Below, one piece after another: positions 17,623 to 26,227 of a stretch of 64,000 nt of DNA. Made by a program: the position numbers and the translations under genes. Where the stretch lies: assembly GCF_000766945.1 (NCBI RefSeq), contig NZ_KN266208.1:98604-162603 (forward strand), read 5' to 3'. Under the pieces are notes generated by a model. That model worked only from the letters and a program-made list of their open reading frames with translations. It had not been told where the DNA came from and ran no database searches. Numbering within the stretch: position 1 is the stretch's first letter; the number at the start of each line of letters is the position of its first letter. The stretch is from Cellvibrio mixtus subsp. mixtus J3-8 (GTDB taxonomy: Bacteria; Pseudomonadota; Gammaproteobacteria; Pseudomonadales; Cellvibrionaceae).

Positions 17623-17649
17623 AAGGGCGCGATTTATCGCGCCCTTTTT
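17623..17649 (+). terminator. Terminator of the feo operon
   Basis: GGGCGCG (17625-17631) pairs with CGCGCCC (17638-17644) around ATTTAT, followed by TTTTTATT. The stop codon of the convergent gene on the other strand (17634-17636) lies inside the loop, so the two transcription units overlap at this hairpin. Confidence 0.85.
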
Positions 17650-18632
17650 ATTGGGCTCAAAGCAGATAAATCGATCCAGTAACGCGGGTTATTCACCGGA
17701 GTTTCCGCCGGCAACAACGGATTTTCCAAAGTAATAATATGTCGACGGGTTAAATTCTCCAAACCAAAATTAATGCGCGGGTGATTGAAAAAAAATTCAT
17801 CGAACTCTCCGCTATCAATTAACTTTTCCAATCCTTTTTCAATACGAACCGCCAATGCTTCATGATTTTTGTTAACAAAAAAATACAGTGCAGCCGGGTA
17901 ATACAACATTATATTTTTTTCAACCACCAGATTTTTTTCTGAGCGTTGGGTTAATTCAAACCAGGCCTCGGAAATGCCGCGCGGAAAATAATCAAATCGC
18001 CTGGCATTAATCATACGGAATAAAGACTCCGTTGTTTCTGCGGTGGTCACGCGCAAACCATTGTGTTGCATAATCGGTGTATCCGGCCAATGTGTTCCCT
18101 GCCCGGCAAGCAATGTCGATAACTCCTGCAAATTACGGATATGATCAAAACGGGGCTGGTCATTCGCACGAATTAACAATACCCGATAACCAAACAAGCC
18201 TTTGCACAAAGGAATTCGTATCGGTCGCAGCTGCTGTTCGCGCTCTTTATCCGTCATAGTCCAGATCACAAAATTGCGCTTTTCATTTTGTGCCAGATAA
18301 AGCCAGCGTGCTTGCGAGTATTCGCGTTCAGAAAAAACAATATCGATTACTTCATTGTCAGCTTTGCTCGCATTTAATGCCATCAGCAAAAGTGTCGTGA
18401 AATAATCGGCAGGCTCTTCTAATTTGGTGGCTTGCACAATCACCGGAATGTGGATTTTCCCATCAACTGATTGCTGTGCTTTTGCGATAGCACACGCTAA
18501 GAATGCCGCACATAAAAAGAACAAATTGCACCACAACCGATGGCCGGGTACATAAGATGATCTCTGTTGTGCTGGCATACGCATGAACTGGTCCCACAGA
18601 TTAATGTCTTCAGGAAGCATAGAAGATAACAT
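17634..18632 (-). CDS. Periplasmic solute-binding-like protein (paralogue A)
   Basis: A 332-residue protein. After a hydrophobic segment (LWCNLFFLCAAFLACAIAKA, about residues 34-53) it reads like an amino-acid-type extracellular solute-binding fold with no identified ligand. Shared with the protein at 50810-51706 are LRPIRIPLCKGLFGYR, GQGTHWPDTPIMQHNGLRV, SLFRMINARRFDYFPRG and the closing LENPLLPAETP...YWIDL. No ABC permease or ATPase is nearby, so it may serve as a sensor or chaperone and not as a transporter component. The start is uncertain: ATG 18632 or the internal ATG 18584 would both give an exported protein with a long n-region. It is convergent with the feo operon. Confidence 0.7.
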   Translation of the reverse strand: MLSSMLPEDINLWDQFMRMPAQQRSSYVPGHRLWCNLFFLCAAFLACAIAKAQQSVDGKIHIPVIVQATKLEEPADYFTTLLLMALNASKADNEVIDIVFSEREYSQARWLYLAQNEKRNFVIWTMTDKEREQQLRPIRIPLCKGLFGYRVLLIRANDQPRFDHIRNLQELSTLLAGQGTHWPDTPIMQHNGLRVTTAETTESLFRMINARRFDYFPRGISEAWFELTQRSEKNLVVEKNIMLYYPAALYFFVNKNHEALAVRIEKGLEKLIDSGEFDEFFFNHPRINFGLENLTRRHIITLENPLLPAETPVNNPRYWIDLSALSPIKRAR

Positions 18633-18743
18633 CCTGCCTTGCAGCTTATGTCATATCCATCTACCCATGGGACACGTGACACTGGTTATCTGCTCCCGTA
18701 TAGTCAGCAGTTACTTATTCAGCTTTTCCGAAGGATATGCGTT

Positions 18744-19841
18744 ATGCGCCAATTGGAAACACGCTCTTTTTTGTTATTTTTGTTCCTGGTTTCAGTGGCT
18801 TTTTTTATTGTACTCAAGCCTTTTTTCGGTACGATTTTTTGGGCTTGTGCGATAACGATCATTTTTTATCCCATGCACCTCAAACTCATGGCGAAATTCA
18901 ATAATCGCCCTAACCTGACCGCGCTGACTACACTCACGGCATGCATTCTTATTGTAGTTTTACCGATGATCATTTTGATCAGTTCTGCGGTATCGGAAGG
19001 TGCCGGGCTGTATAACAAACTGGAATCCGGTGAAATAAACCCCGGTCAATATATCGAGCAAATACGTACCGCATTCCCGGGAGCACAACAAACACTGGAG
19101 CGCTTCGGTGTAGACATGGAAAAAGCTAAAGAGAGCGCCCTTAGTGCAACGATGGCATCGGGCAAATGGCTCGCACAGAACGCGCTCAGCCTTGGCCAAA
19201 ATACCTTCAAATTGCTACTCAATATTTGTTTGATGTTGTATCTGATATTTTTCCTGCTACGTGACGGCGAATATTTACTGGCCTTATTAATCCGCGCCTT
19301 ACCCCTGGGTGATGACCGCGAGCGCCTGCTGTTTGCAAAATTCAGTGAAGTCACCCGCGCGACTATTAAAGGCAATCTGGTGATAGCGATTATCCAGGGT
19401 AGCCTCGGCGGCTTGATCTTCTGGATACTCGGCATCCCCGGTGCACTCCTGTGGGGGGTAGTGATGGCCCTATTTTCGCTGATCCCGGCGATTGGGCCAG
19501 CGATTATCTGGGTTCCAGTAGCAATCTACCTTTTCGCCACCGGCGATAGTGTGAAAGCGCTTGTTTTGGCGGGTTTTGGCGCGGGCGTCATTGGCCTGAT
19601 CGATAACCTGTTGCGGCCCATCCTGGTCGGTCGCGATACCAAATTACCGGATTACATTGTGCTGTTATCCACCCTCGGCGGGTTAGGGGTATTTGGTGTG
19701 AATGGTTTTGTAATCGGGCCATTGGTAGCCGCACTGTTTATCGCCTTCTGGGGCATCTTTATTCGCGAAGTAAATGTGCCCGAAGGCAGTCACCACACAC
19801 CCAATCCAAATGTGCAAAACCGCGGGGATTCTATCGAGTGA
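18744..19841 (+). CDS. AI-2E family transporter (PerM/YdiK-like permease)
   Basis: A 365-residue inner-membrane protein from ATG 18744, which has AAGGA eight bases upstream. A longer in-frame extension from 18639 has no ribosome site. There are about eight membrane segments. The family motif region LPLGDDRERLLFAKFSEVTRATIKGNLVIAIIQGSLGGLIFWILG and the C-terminal DNLLRPILVGRDTKLPDYIVLLSTLGGLGVFG place it in the AI-2E exporter-like/PerM group. Members export varied small solutes and the substrate cannot be read from sequence. It is a monocistronic plus-strand gene ended by the hairpin at 19870. Confidence 0.88.
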   Translation: MRQLETRSFLLFLFLVSVAFFIVLKPFFGTIFWACAITIIFYPMHLKLMAKFNNRPNLTALTTLTACILIVVLPMIILISSAVSEGAGLYNKLESGEINPGQYIEQIRTAFPGAQQTLERFGVDMEKAKESALSATMASGKWLAQNALSLGQNTFKLLLNICLMLYLIFFLLRDGEYLLALLIRALPLGDDRERLLFAKFSEVTRATIKGNLVIAIIQGSLGGLIFWILGIPGALLWGVVMALFSLIPAIGPAIIWVPVAIYLFATGDSVKALVLAGFGAGVIGLIDNLLRPILVGRDTKLPDYIVLLSTLGGLGVFGVNGFVIGPLVAALFIAFWGIFIREVNVPEGSHHTPNPNVQNRGDSIE

Positions 19842-19869
19842 TCTGCTAGACTGCCCCACCCTTTGAAGC

Positions 19870-19898
19870 AGCCCTGCTCCATGCAGGGCTTTTTATTT
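19870..19898 (+). terminator. Terminator after the AI-2E family gene
   Basis: AGCCCTGC (19870-19877) and GCAGGGCT (19883-19890) form an 8-bp stem with loop TCCAT, followed by TTTTATTT. It begins about 28 bases after the stop codon. Confidence 0.85.
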
Positions 19899-19927
19899 AT
19901 CGCTACAGTTTTATAGAGAGAACATGT

Positions 19928-20548
19928 ATGTCCAACAAATTCAGCAGTGTGGAAGAGCTTGTAAGTTACGGGATTGGTCGCCAGATGGGCCAGCAATTGG
20001 CCGATAATCCCTTTGAAGGCGTATCACCTGCCGCTGTTGCCCAAGGCTTACTGGATGCATTGAACAGCGTTGAAATGCCGTACAGCAACGAGCAAATGCA
20101 AGATGCATTTCAGGAAATCAATAACCGCATGCAAGCAAAAGAAGCCGAACAAAGTAAAACCCTGGCGGCAGCTGGCGAAGCATTTCTGGCTGAGAATGCC
20201 AAAAAACCGGGTATCACTGTGACCGAATCCGGCCTGCAATATGAAGTGATCACCCAGGGTACTGGCGCAATCCCAAGCAAAACCTCCAAAGTAAAAACTC
20301 ATTACCACGGCACATTGATTGATGGCACTGTGTTTGACAGCTCTGTGAACCGCGGCCAACCCATCGATTTCCCGGTAAACGGTGTTATCGCCGGTTGGAC
20401 TGAAGCCCTGCAATTGATGCCCGTTGGTTCCAAATACCGTTTGTACATTCCGCACAACCTTGCCTACGGTGAGCGTGGTGCCGGTGCGAGCATCAAGCCT
20501 TATGCAGCGCTGATTTTTGATGTTGAGTTGCTTGATATTGTTGGCTGA
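19928..20548 (+). CDS. fklB: FKBP-type peptidyl-prolyl cis-trans isomerase FklB-like
   Basis: A 206-residue proline isomerase, the same length as E. coli FklB (FKBP22). It has no signal peptide, so it should act in the cytoplasm. The N-terminal half is the helical dimerisation region (about 1-90). The catalytic FKBP domain starts near 95 and shows VKTHYHGTLIDGTVFDSS, INFP-like PIDFPVNGVIAGWTEALQLM, KYRLYIPHNLAYGERGAG and AALIFDVELLDI. It would speed slow proline-limited folding steps. It stands alone between a terminator and the palindromic element at 20584. Confidence 0.92.
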   Translation: MSNKFSSVEELVSYGIGRQMGQQLADNPFEGVSPAAVAQGLLDALNSVEMPYSNEQMQDAFQEINNRMQAKEAEQSKTLAAAGEAFLAENAKKPGITVTESGLQYEVITQGTGAIPSKTSKVKTHYHGTLIDGTVFDSSVNRGQPIDFPVNGVIAGWTEALQLMPVGSKYRLYIPHNLAYGERGAGASIKPYAALIFDVELLDIVG

Positions 20549-20583
20549 TCTATTCCATTTTAATTCACCACCAGCATGGGCTC

Positions 20584-20670
20584 CGGTGTGATCTTTACGA
20601 CGCGCCGTGAACCCATCCCTGGGGCTCGACGCTCACATCCTGTGAGCGTACGGTCGTAAAGATCACACCG
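20584..20670. repeat. 87-base palindromic intergenic element
   Basis: Two perfect 18-base inverted arms (20584-20601 and 20653-20670, both reading CGGTGTGATCTTTACGAC outward) enclose a second hairpin, GCTCAC-ATCCT-GTGAGC (20631-20647). The interior holds GTGAACCCATCCCTGGGG, a phrase I associate with dispersed intergenic repeats in related marine and soil gammaproteobacteria. It lies between fklB and rdgC on no one's coding strand. It may act as a transcript-stabilising hairpin or be a non-autonomous mobile palindrome; no second copy was seen in the window. Confidence 0.75.
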
Positions 20671-20736
20671 AATCCCCTGCTTCTGCAGCTTCGATAGTCT
20701 CCCATTTTCACTCAGTAATTGAATTCCGGATTTTCC

Positions 20737-21648
20737 ATGTGGTTTAAAAATTTACGTTTGTATCGCTTGACCGAAGAGTGGACGATTTCCACCGAAGAAT
20801 TAAATGAAAAGCTCGCCGAATTCTGTTTTAACCCCTGCGGCAACCTCGATCCATTGCGCTATGGATTTGAATTTCCGCTGGGTCGCCACGGCAGCGAGTT
20901 TGTGCACGTCACTAACGGCTACATCATGATTTGTGCAAAAAAGCAGGAAAAAATCCTGCCGGGTGGTGTTATTAAAGAAGCGCTGGAAGAAAAGGTTCAA
21001 GCGATCAGTGAAGCTGAATCACGCTCGGTTAGCCGCAAAGAGCGTGATGCATTAAAAGATGAAATTATTTTTTCGCTGCTACCAAAAGCATTTACCCGTT
21101 CCACACTGGATTACGCCTACATAGCACCGCAAGAAAAATTAATTGTAGTGAATTCATCATCAGCCAAACGTGCGGAAGACCTTCTCAGCAAGTTGCGGGA
21201 AGCGTTGGGAAGTCTGCGCTGCTTGCCTATTGCGCCAAAAAATATTCCCACGCAGGTGATGACGCATTGGCTGCGCGAAAGCCAGGCACCGCACCAATTT
21301 GAATTGGGCGAAGAAGTTGAGCTGCAAGCGGCCAAAGATGGTCGTGTAGTACGCTGTAAAAAACTGGATCTCACGGCGGCAGAAATTCGCAATCACCTTG
21401 AAAGCGGGATGCATGTCACCAAGATTGCATTGATCTGGAAAGAATCCATTAGTTGTATTATCGACGATCAATTGGGCATCAAGCGCTTGAAATTTGAAGA
21501 TGTCATTAGCGATAAAGCAAATGAGCGAAACCCGGAAAGCAAAGCTGAACAATTTGATGCAGACTTTGCCATTATGGCAATGGAGCTGAAAAATTTTATC
21601 GAGGCATTGCTTGCGGCGTTTGGTGGCGAAAGCGAACCAGCAATTTAA
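20737..21648 (+). CDS. rdgC: Recombination-associated protein RdgC
   Basis: A 303-residue nucleoid protein that forms a ring around double-stranded DNA and moderates RecA activity. The family start MWFKNLRLYRL is at ATG 20737; a six-codon upstream extension is dropped because RdgC proteins begin with this motif. Other family blocks seen are FNPCGNLDPLRYGFEFPLGRHG, KKQEKILPGGVIKEALEEKV and WLRESQAPHQFELGEEVEL. Length is normal for the family. It is a single gene. Confidence 0.95.
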   Translation: MWFKNLRLYRLTEEWTISTEELNEKLAEFCFNPCGNLDPLRYGFEFPLGRHGSEFVHVTNGYIMICAKKQEKILPGGVIKEALEEKVQAISEAESRSVSRKERDALKDEIIFSLLPKAFTRSTLDYAYIAPQEKLIVVNSSSAKRAEDLLSKLREALGSLRCLPIAPKNIPTQVMTHWLRESQAPHQFELGEEVELQAAKDGRVVRCKKLDLTAAEIRNHLESGMHVTKIALIWKESISCIIDDQLGIKRLKFEDVISDKANERNPESKAEQFDADFAIMAMELKNFIEALLAAFGGESEPAI

Positions 21649-21706
21649 GTGCGGCGATTATACGCAACAGTCTTCAGATAACAACTGAAGACTGTGCATT
21701 CAACAA

Positions 21707-22192
21707 TTAACGCGTGTAATACGTTGAGTAATAAATATTATTTCTGTACTCAATGACTTTCTGTTTATCCTTGCATGGACCAATAGGCGAATAAAATTCA
21801 ACCCTGACATTTCCCATACCATTTCCACCAGTCAAATAGGTTGTCCAGGTACACGCTGCACCAGCAGGAATTGTTGTATCAATAACAGTGTAATAAAGAG
21901 AAAAACTATTACAATCACCACTCAATTTATAAGGGCTCACCGGACTGATAGAACAACCGGATTGGCCGCTGCTTGATGTCCACCAGGATTTGGTGGCGAC
22001 ACCGGAACCAATTGGGCAATTCAAGCTCGCGTTGTACCAATAAACTGATCCAACACCGGCCGCCCCGGTAATACCCGATGCAGTGGTCACCCAGGAACAC
22101 TGGTTAACGGGAACCTGTACATCATAATCCGCATAGGATGGTGCCGAAAAACCCAATGCAGCCACTAACATCCCAATAATTTTTAATTTCAT
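21707..22192 (-). CDS. Small secreted protein of unknown function
   Basis: A 161-residue protein with a clear signal peptide (about 21 residues, ending SYA-DYDVQ). The mature part of about 140 residues has six or so Cys residues, is rich in Gly, Ser, Tyr and Trp (CSWVTTASG, KSWWTSSSGQSGC) and is predicted to be all-beta. I do not recognise a family. A strong AGGAG six bases before ATG 22192 supports the call. The only promoter I can see upstream is the operator-embedded one at 22593-22621, whose site is of the type found at the GlcNAc operons, so a role in chitin sensing, binding or attachment is a reasonable guess but is unproven. Confidence 0.75.
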   Translation of the reverse strand: MKLKIIGMLVAALGFSAPSYADYDVQVPVNQCSWVTTASGITGAAGVGSVYWYNASLNCPIGSGVATKSWWTSSSGQSGCSISPVSPYKLSGDCNSFSLYYTVIDTTIPAGAACTWTTYLTGGNGMGNVRVEFYSPIGPCKDKQKVIEYRNNIYYSTYYTR

Positions 22193-22592
22193 AAAAACTC
22201 CTGTTGTCTTTTATGTAGTAATGGTAAACCACAAAATCCCTGAGCTATTTTCATACTGCTAATGGATTGCAACTGGTCAGATTGCACTCTAGCTAAACAC
22301 TCCTTTTAATTATTTTTTAATGCGTTATCTCCCGCCAAAAAAACACAATCAAATATTATAACTGGCACAACCAGCGCTCAATTATTTTAGGGGCATTATT
22401 TATAGCGACACTCTCTTGCTGCTTTAACAATTACGCTCTCACATACAAAACAGCCATCATCAATAATGGATTTTTTTGAAAATTAATTTTACTGGCAATA
22501 AATTTTTTAAAATTTTATCGTGCAAATAAAAAACCCTGGAAAAATTATAAAAACAAAAACCACAGGCTGCCCTTACGGCCAATCAGATGCGA

Positions 22593-22621
22593 AAACTATG
22601 TGATACCGACAGCGCTGTCAA
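22593..22621 (-). promoter_or_regulatory. Third NagR-type promoter, upstream of the secreted orphan
   Basis: On the minus strand TTGACA (22621-22616), 17 bases, TAGTTT (22598-22593). The -35 lies inside GACAGCGCTGTC, exactly as in the nagK and receptor promoters. The predicted start is near 22587 and the first gene downstream is the secreted protein at 22192. Confidence 0.55.
22608..22619. promoter_or_regulatory. NagR-type operator variant (GACAGCGCTGTC)
   Basis: A perfect palindrome that differs from the GACAACGTTGTC sites only at the symmetric R/Y positions beside the central CG, a substitution allowed in the NagR consensus as I recall it. Another LacI-family repressor could own it instead. 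Confidence 0.6.
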
Positions 22622-22921
22622 CAATACGGATAATTTTTGTGCCAGTAAATTTATTTAATTACATGCAACAATAAAAATTTCGCCCGCACATTACCAAAGG
22701 TATCAACATATTTTTATCTTAATAAAGAAAAGATCAATTTAATCGTCTTGCCAGGTTATGGTGTTGTAAAAACCCACCTTTATCAGTGGGGTGTAACTAC
22801 AATACAAAATTAATATTATCCTTAAAATTTAAATTGGATAATTTTATAGAGGCCACAACCAGCAAGCGTTACCCGCTATAATGCGGCAATCACTTTAACT
22901 GTGTTTTGCGGAGTTTTATCG

Positions 22922-23971
22922 ATGCCACGGCAGTTTCTTCCTTCCCTATCGTGTTGCCTTAATATTGTGTTTTTGCTGTTACTAACAAGTTGCAGCAAAA
23001 CCCCGGAATTATCCCAGGTTCATGGTTTTGCCCAGGGCACTACCTATAATCTCAGCTTTGAATTGCCGGCAACTAATAAAACCTCGCTAAGCGATATCGA
23101 AAAAGCAGTGGCCGACGAGTTGGCACGCATTGATAAAGCGTTATCAAATTATCGTGACGATTCCGCTATCGAACAATTCAATACCCAACAATCAACTGAA
23201 GTATTACCTGCAGATGCAGAACTGGTCACGCTGGTAGAAGAGGCGCGCAAGGTTTATGTTGCCAGTAACGGTTGCTACGATTTGACGATAAAACCGCTAT
23301 TTGATCTATGGGGTTTTAAAAAAGACGAATTCAGCCCACCCACGGATGAAGCATTAAGCCAAACGCTTGCCACAATCGGTATGAGCAAACTGGAAACCAT
23401 TGATGCCTCCCATCTGCGCAAACAGATCCCACAATTGCGTATCGATATTTCCTCCATCGGCCAAAGCTATAGTGTTGATCGCATCGCGAGGGTTTTGGAA
23501 AACTATGGAATACAAAACTATCTGGTGGAAATTGGTGGCGAGCTATTCGCGAAAGGCAAAAAACCCAATGGCGATTCCTGGCGCATTGCTGTTGAAAAGC
23601 CCTTGCCAAATGAACGCAAGTTGCAAAAAATTGCCAGCTTTGATTCCGGCATGCCGTTAGCACTCATCACCTCTGGCACCTATCGCCATTTTTTCGATAG
23701 TAACGGAAAGCGCTACAGCCATATCCTTGATGCGCGCAGCGGCAAACCTGTCGAACACAACACAGTTTCTGTCACCATCTTCCATGAAAATCCCACTATT
23801 GCCGGTGCCTGGGGTACTGCATTGTTGTGCCTGGGCAGTAAAGATGGAATCAAGGTAGCCGATGACAACAAACTTGCCGTGTTGTTTATTGACCAACAAG
23901 GTGACGAATTAATTGAATATGAAACCAATGCAATGAAAACACTTAAGGATGTCAGTTTGCTGCAACCTTAA
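22922..23971 (+). CDS. apbE: FAD:protein FMN transferase, ApbE-type lipoprotein
   Basis: A 349-residue enzyme that attaches FMN to Thr residues of exported redox proteins such as NqrC or RnfG. The start at ATG 22922 has GGAG eight bases upstream. The signal peptide ends with a lipobox (LLLLTSC), so it is lipid-anchored in the periplasm. Family features seen are GFAQGTTYNLSF, ALSNYRDDSAIEQFN, YDLTIKPLFDLWGF, RIDISSIGQSYSVDRIARVLENYGIQNYLVEIGGELFAKG and the C-terminal ITSGTYRHFFDSNGKRYSHILDARSGKPVEHNTVSVTIF. The usual DLGGIAKGYAVD motif reads DISSIGQSYSVD here. No nqr or rnf gene is in the window. DUF2007 and EEP genes follow closely on the same strand. Confidence 0.92.
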   Translation: MPRQFLPSLSCCLNIVFLLLLTSCSKTPELSQVHGFAQGTTYNLSFELPATNKTSLSDIEKAVADELARIDKALSNYRDDSAIEQFNTQQSTEVLPADAELVTLVEEARKVYVASNGCYDLTIKPLFDLWGFKKDEFSPPTDEALSQTLATIGMSKLETIDASHLRKQIPQLRIDISSIGQSYSVDRIARVLENYGIQNYLVEIGGELFAKGKKPNGDSWRIAVEKPLPNERKLQKIASFDSGMPLALITSGTYRHFFDSNGKRYSHILDARSGKPVEHNTVSVTIFHENPTIAGAWGTALLCLGSKDGIKVADDNKLAVLFIDQQGDELIEYETNAMKTLKDVSLLQP

Positions 23972-24001
23972 AGCCTTTAAAAATTTCCCGGATTGGCAAT
24001 T

Positions 24002-24319
24002 ATGAAACTGGTTTACACTCACGAAAATCGATTGTTTGTTGCAAATGCCCATAATCTTTTGGAGCAGGCCGGTATTCACGCCATCTGGAAAAATGAATTC
24101 ACCTCCAGCGCTATTGGCGAAGTGGCACCAATCAGCGCCTGGCCAGAACTCTGGGTATTGGAAGATACAGATTACGAAGCAGCCATAGGAATTATTCGCA
24201 CTGCATTTGCAACAAATAATTCACCAGAATGGGTTTGCTCCCAATGCAAGGAAATCAATGAACCAGCATTTGAATTTTGCTGGAATTGCCAATTAGAAAA
24301 ACCGGAGTCTGCATTATGA
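24002..24319 (+). CDS. DUF2007 domain protein with C-terminal zinc ribbon
   Basis: A 105-residue cytoplasmic protein. Residues 1-65 match the DUF2007 ('putative signal transducing protein') pattern: KLVYTHENRLFVANAHNLLEQAGIHAIWKNE with SSAIGEVAP and ELWVLEDTDYEAA. The tail has two CxxC pairs (VCSQCKEIN, FCWNCQ) and looks like a zinc ribbon. The function is unknown. ATG 24002 is used; an upstream in-frame TTG is less likely. Its stop codon overlaps the start of the next gene (ATGA), so the two are translationally coupled. Confidence 0.82.
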   Translation: MKLVYTHENRLFVANAHNLLEQAGIHAIWKNEFTSSAIGEVAPISAWPELWVLEDTDYEAAIGIIRTAFATNNSPEWVCSQCKEINEPAFEFCWNCQLEKPESAL

Positions 24320-25167
24320 AATTGTTGTTGTTGAGTGTCTTGTTAATTTGTTGCTCGAGCTTTACCAATGCACAGGCATTGGATGTAATGACCTACAACA
24401 TTCGCTGCGGCTCCTGTGAGGCTGCCGATAACCCCAACAACTGGAAAAAACGTAAATACCTGGTTGCGCACGTAATCAAAAACCATAACCCCGATATTAT
24501 CGGTTTACAAGAAGCCGAAATTAATCAGGTGGAAGACTTGGTTGAAATGCTCGACGATTATTCGTGGATTGGTGTGGGCCGCGAAGACGGAAAAGAAAAA
24601 GGGGAGACTACTGCCATTCTATTTCGCCATGGCCGTTTCGCCTTACAAGGCCAGCAAACATTATGGCTATCACAAACACCGCATCAGGTATCACGCGGAT
24701 GGGACGCGGCCTTTCGCCGCATACTTAGCATTGCTAAATTAACCGATGCGGTTAATAAAAAAACCTTGCTGGTCTTTAACACCCATTTTGATAATGAAGG
24801 TGAATTAGCAAGACAGGAAAGCGCTAAACTCCTGCTTGCTGAAATTGCCAAACTTGGTACACACGAGAACTTTGTTGTCACTGGTGATTTTAACTTTAAA
24901 ACCAATTCAAAAGGCTACGAAATCATCACCCGGACACTGGCTGATGCCGAAAAAATATCAACAACACCAGCAATCGGCGGCAATAAAACTTTTAATGACT
25001 TTGGAGCCAACAAAGATATCGACAACAAAATAGATTTTATTTTTGTCAAAAAAGATACCAAAGTGCTGAATCATGAAGTGGATACCACTGTTTACAATGG
25101 ATTGTATCCGTCAGATCATTTCCCGGTGATTACAAAACTGGATTTATCCGCGCCCGCCCAACAATAA
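24316..25167 (+). CDS. Secreted endonuclease/exonuclease/phosphatase family hydrolase
   Basis: A 283-residue protein from ATG 24316 with a signal peptide (MKLLLLSVLLICCSSFTNAQA). The EEP fold is seen as LDVMTYNIRCG, DIIGLQEAEINQV (metal Glu), FNTHFDNEGELARQESAKLL, VVTGDFNFKTNS, IDFIFVKKDTKVL and the final YPSDHFPVITKL catalytic His block. Members hydrolyse phosphodiesters in nucleic acids, inositol phosphates or sphingomyelin; the substrate cannot be decided here. It overlaps the DUF2007 gene by four bases and its 3' end overlaps the convergent LysR gene by 24 bases. Confidence 0.87.
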   Translation: MKLLLLSVLLICCSSFTNAQALDVMTYNIRCGSCEAADNPNNWKKRKYLVAHVIKNHNPDIIGLQEAEINQVEDLVEMLDDYSWIGVGREDGKEKGETTAILFRHGRFALQGQQTLWLSQTPHQVSRGWDAAFRRILSIAKLTDAVNKKTLLVFNTHFDNEGELARQESAKLLLAEIAKLGTHENFVVTGDFNFKTNSKGYEIITRTLADAEKISTTPAIGGNKTFNDFGANKDIDNKIDFIFVKKDTKVLNHEVDTTVYNGLYPSDHFPVITKLDLSAPAQQ

Positions 25168-26094
25168 ATCCAGCTCATTGCGAATATATTTTTCATCCAC
25201 CCATTCACTTAAATGTGCGTTCATATACTGGATAAAATTATGGGCAGCGACCGGCAAACGCCGGTCGCTATGACGCACCAGATACCAGTGGCTGATTAAC
25301 GGAAAATCTTTTACCGGCAACAATGCAACTTTGGCATTGGCTTGTGCCAGCGTATGTTCAGAAAGTACCGCCAACCCCAACCCCGTTTCTACACTCATCC
25401 TGATAACTTCGTTACTTTCAATCTGCAAAGTATTATGGAGTTGATAGTTTTGATCGCGAAGCCAATTTTCGAACATCATCCGCGTAGCACTACCCGGCTC
25501 GCGCATTAAAAAACGTTCGTTAATTAATTCGGAAAATTTTAACGATTTCCTTTTTGCTGCCCAATGCTTTAACGGTGCAATCAATACCAATGGATTACGC
25601 AGAAACCGTCCGCTAACAACATGGTCACCTGTCGGTGGATGGCTAAACAAATACAAATCATCCAACTGGTTTTGAAAGCGCTGCAAAACACTGCTGCGAT
25701 TACCAATATTAAAAGTGACATCCACACCGGGATACTGCTGCGTGTAAGGACTCAGCAATAACGGCAATACATATTGCGCCGTCGTCACAACACCCAAACT
25801 GAAATGGCCTTTATTACCTTGCGCCGCCTCGCTTAAAAAACTGTTGAAATCATCGAAACGCCCCAATGCATCCAGCGCCGCATGATAAAGCTCGCGCCCT
25901 ACATAGGTGGGCTGGTATTGTCCTTCGCGAATTTCCAATAGCTCTTCACCAACCGCCTCGGTAAGTCGTTTTATTTGCTGGGATACCGTCGGCTGGGTCA
26001 GGTGCAGCTGGCTTGCAGCCTGGGAAATGGAACCAGTGCGAATCACGGCGATATACACCTGTAACAAACGAAAAGTCAGGTGACGGATATTCAT
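25144..26094 (-). CDS. LysR-type regulator divergent from an SbtA-like bicarbonate transporter
   Basis: A 316-residue regulator from ATG 26094, with a GGGGA ribosome site; a 13-codon upstream extension is unlikely. The winged helix-turn-helix is at residues 1-62 (HLTFRLLQVYIAVIRTGSISQAASQLHLTQPTVSQQIKRLTEAVG) and the effector domain covers about 90-300 with two type-2 periplasmic-binding-like lobes. The N-terminal 'LTFRLLQVYIAV' resembles CbbR/CmpR-like members that respond to inorganic carbon. Together with its divergent position next to sbtA this suggests it controls the transporter. Its 3' end overlaps the EEP gene by 24 bases. Confidence 0.9.
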   Translation of the reverse strand: MNIRHLTFRLLQVYIAVIRTGSISQAASQLHLTQPTVSQQIKRLTEAVGEELLEIREGQYQPTYVGRELYHAALDALGRFDDFNSFLSEAAQGNKGHFSLGVVTTAQYVLPLLLSPYTQQYPGVDVTFNIGNRSSVLQRFQNQLDDLYLFSHPPTGDHVVSGRFLRNPLVLIAPLKHWAAKRKSLKFSELINERFLMREPGSATRMMFENWLRDQNYQLHNTLQIESNEVIRMSVETGLGLAVLSEHTLAQANAKVALLPVKDFPLISHWYLVRHSDRRLPVAAHNFIQYMNAHLSEWVDEKYIRNELDLLLGGRG

Positions 26095-26227
26095 AACAAC
26101 GCATCCCCGGCGTAAGCCATAGATAATTATCAATATTTACGAGTATAAACATTAATTATCATCTATCAAAAAGAGGCGCCAAAATAACCCCTGTAAATAG
26201 AATTTCCCGCAAATTGAGGTTATAGCC
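26095..26227. promoter_or_regulatory. Divergent control region of lysR and sbtA
   Basis: The 133-base gap contains two direct copies of TAATTATCA (26124-26132 and 26153-26161), 29 bases apart, which could be LysR half-sites. The spacing is about three helical turns. Confidence 0.4.

Larger units (their letters stand above)
22193..22921. other. Long AT-rich intergenic region with NagR-type promoter and a hairpin
   Basis: No credible gene was found on either strand in these 729 bases. Besides the promoter and operator at 22593-22621, there is a hairpin at 22764-22802 (TTGTA/TACAA outside, CCCAC/GTGGG inside) and a TATAAT at 22877-22882 that may be the -10 of apbE, though without a good -35. 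The leader of the secreted-protein gene would be about 395 bases, long enough to hold an unrecognised RNA element. Confidence 0.55.
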
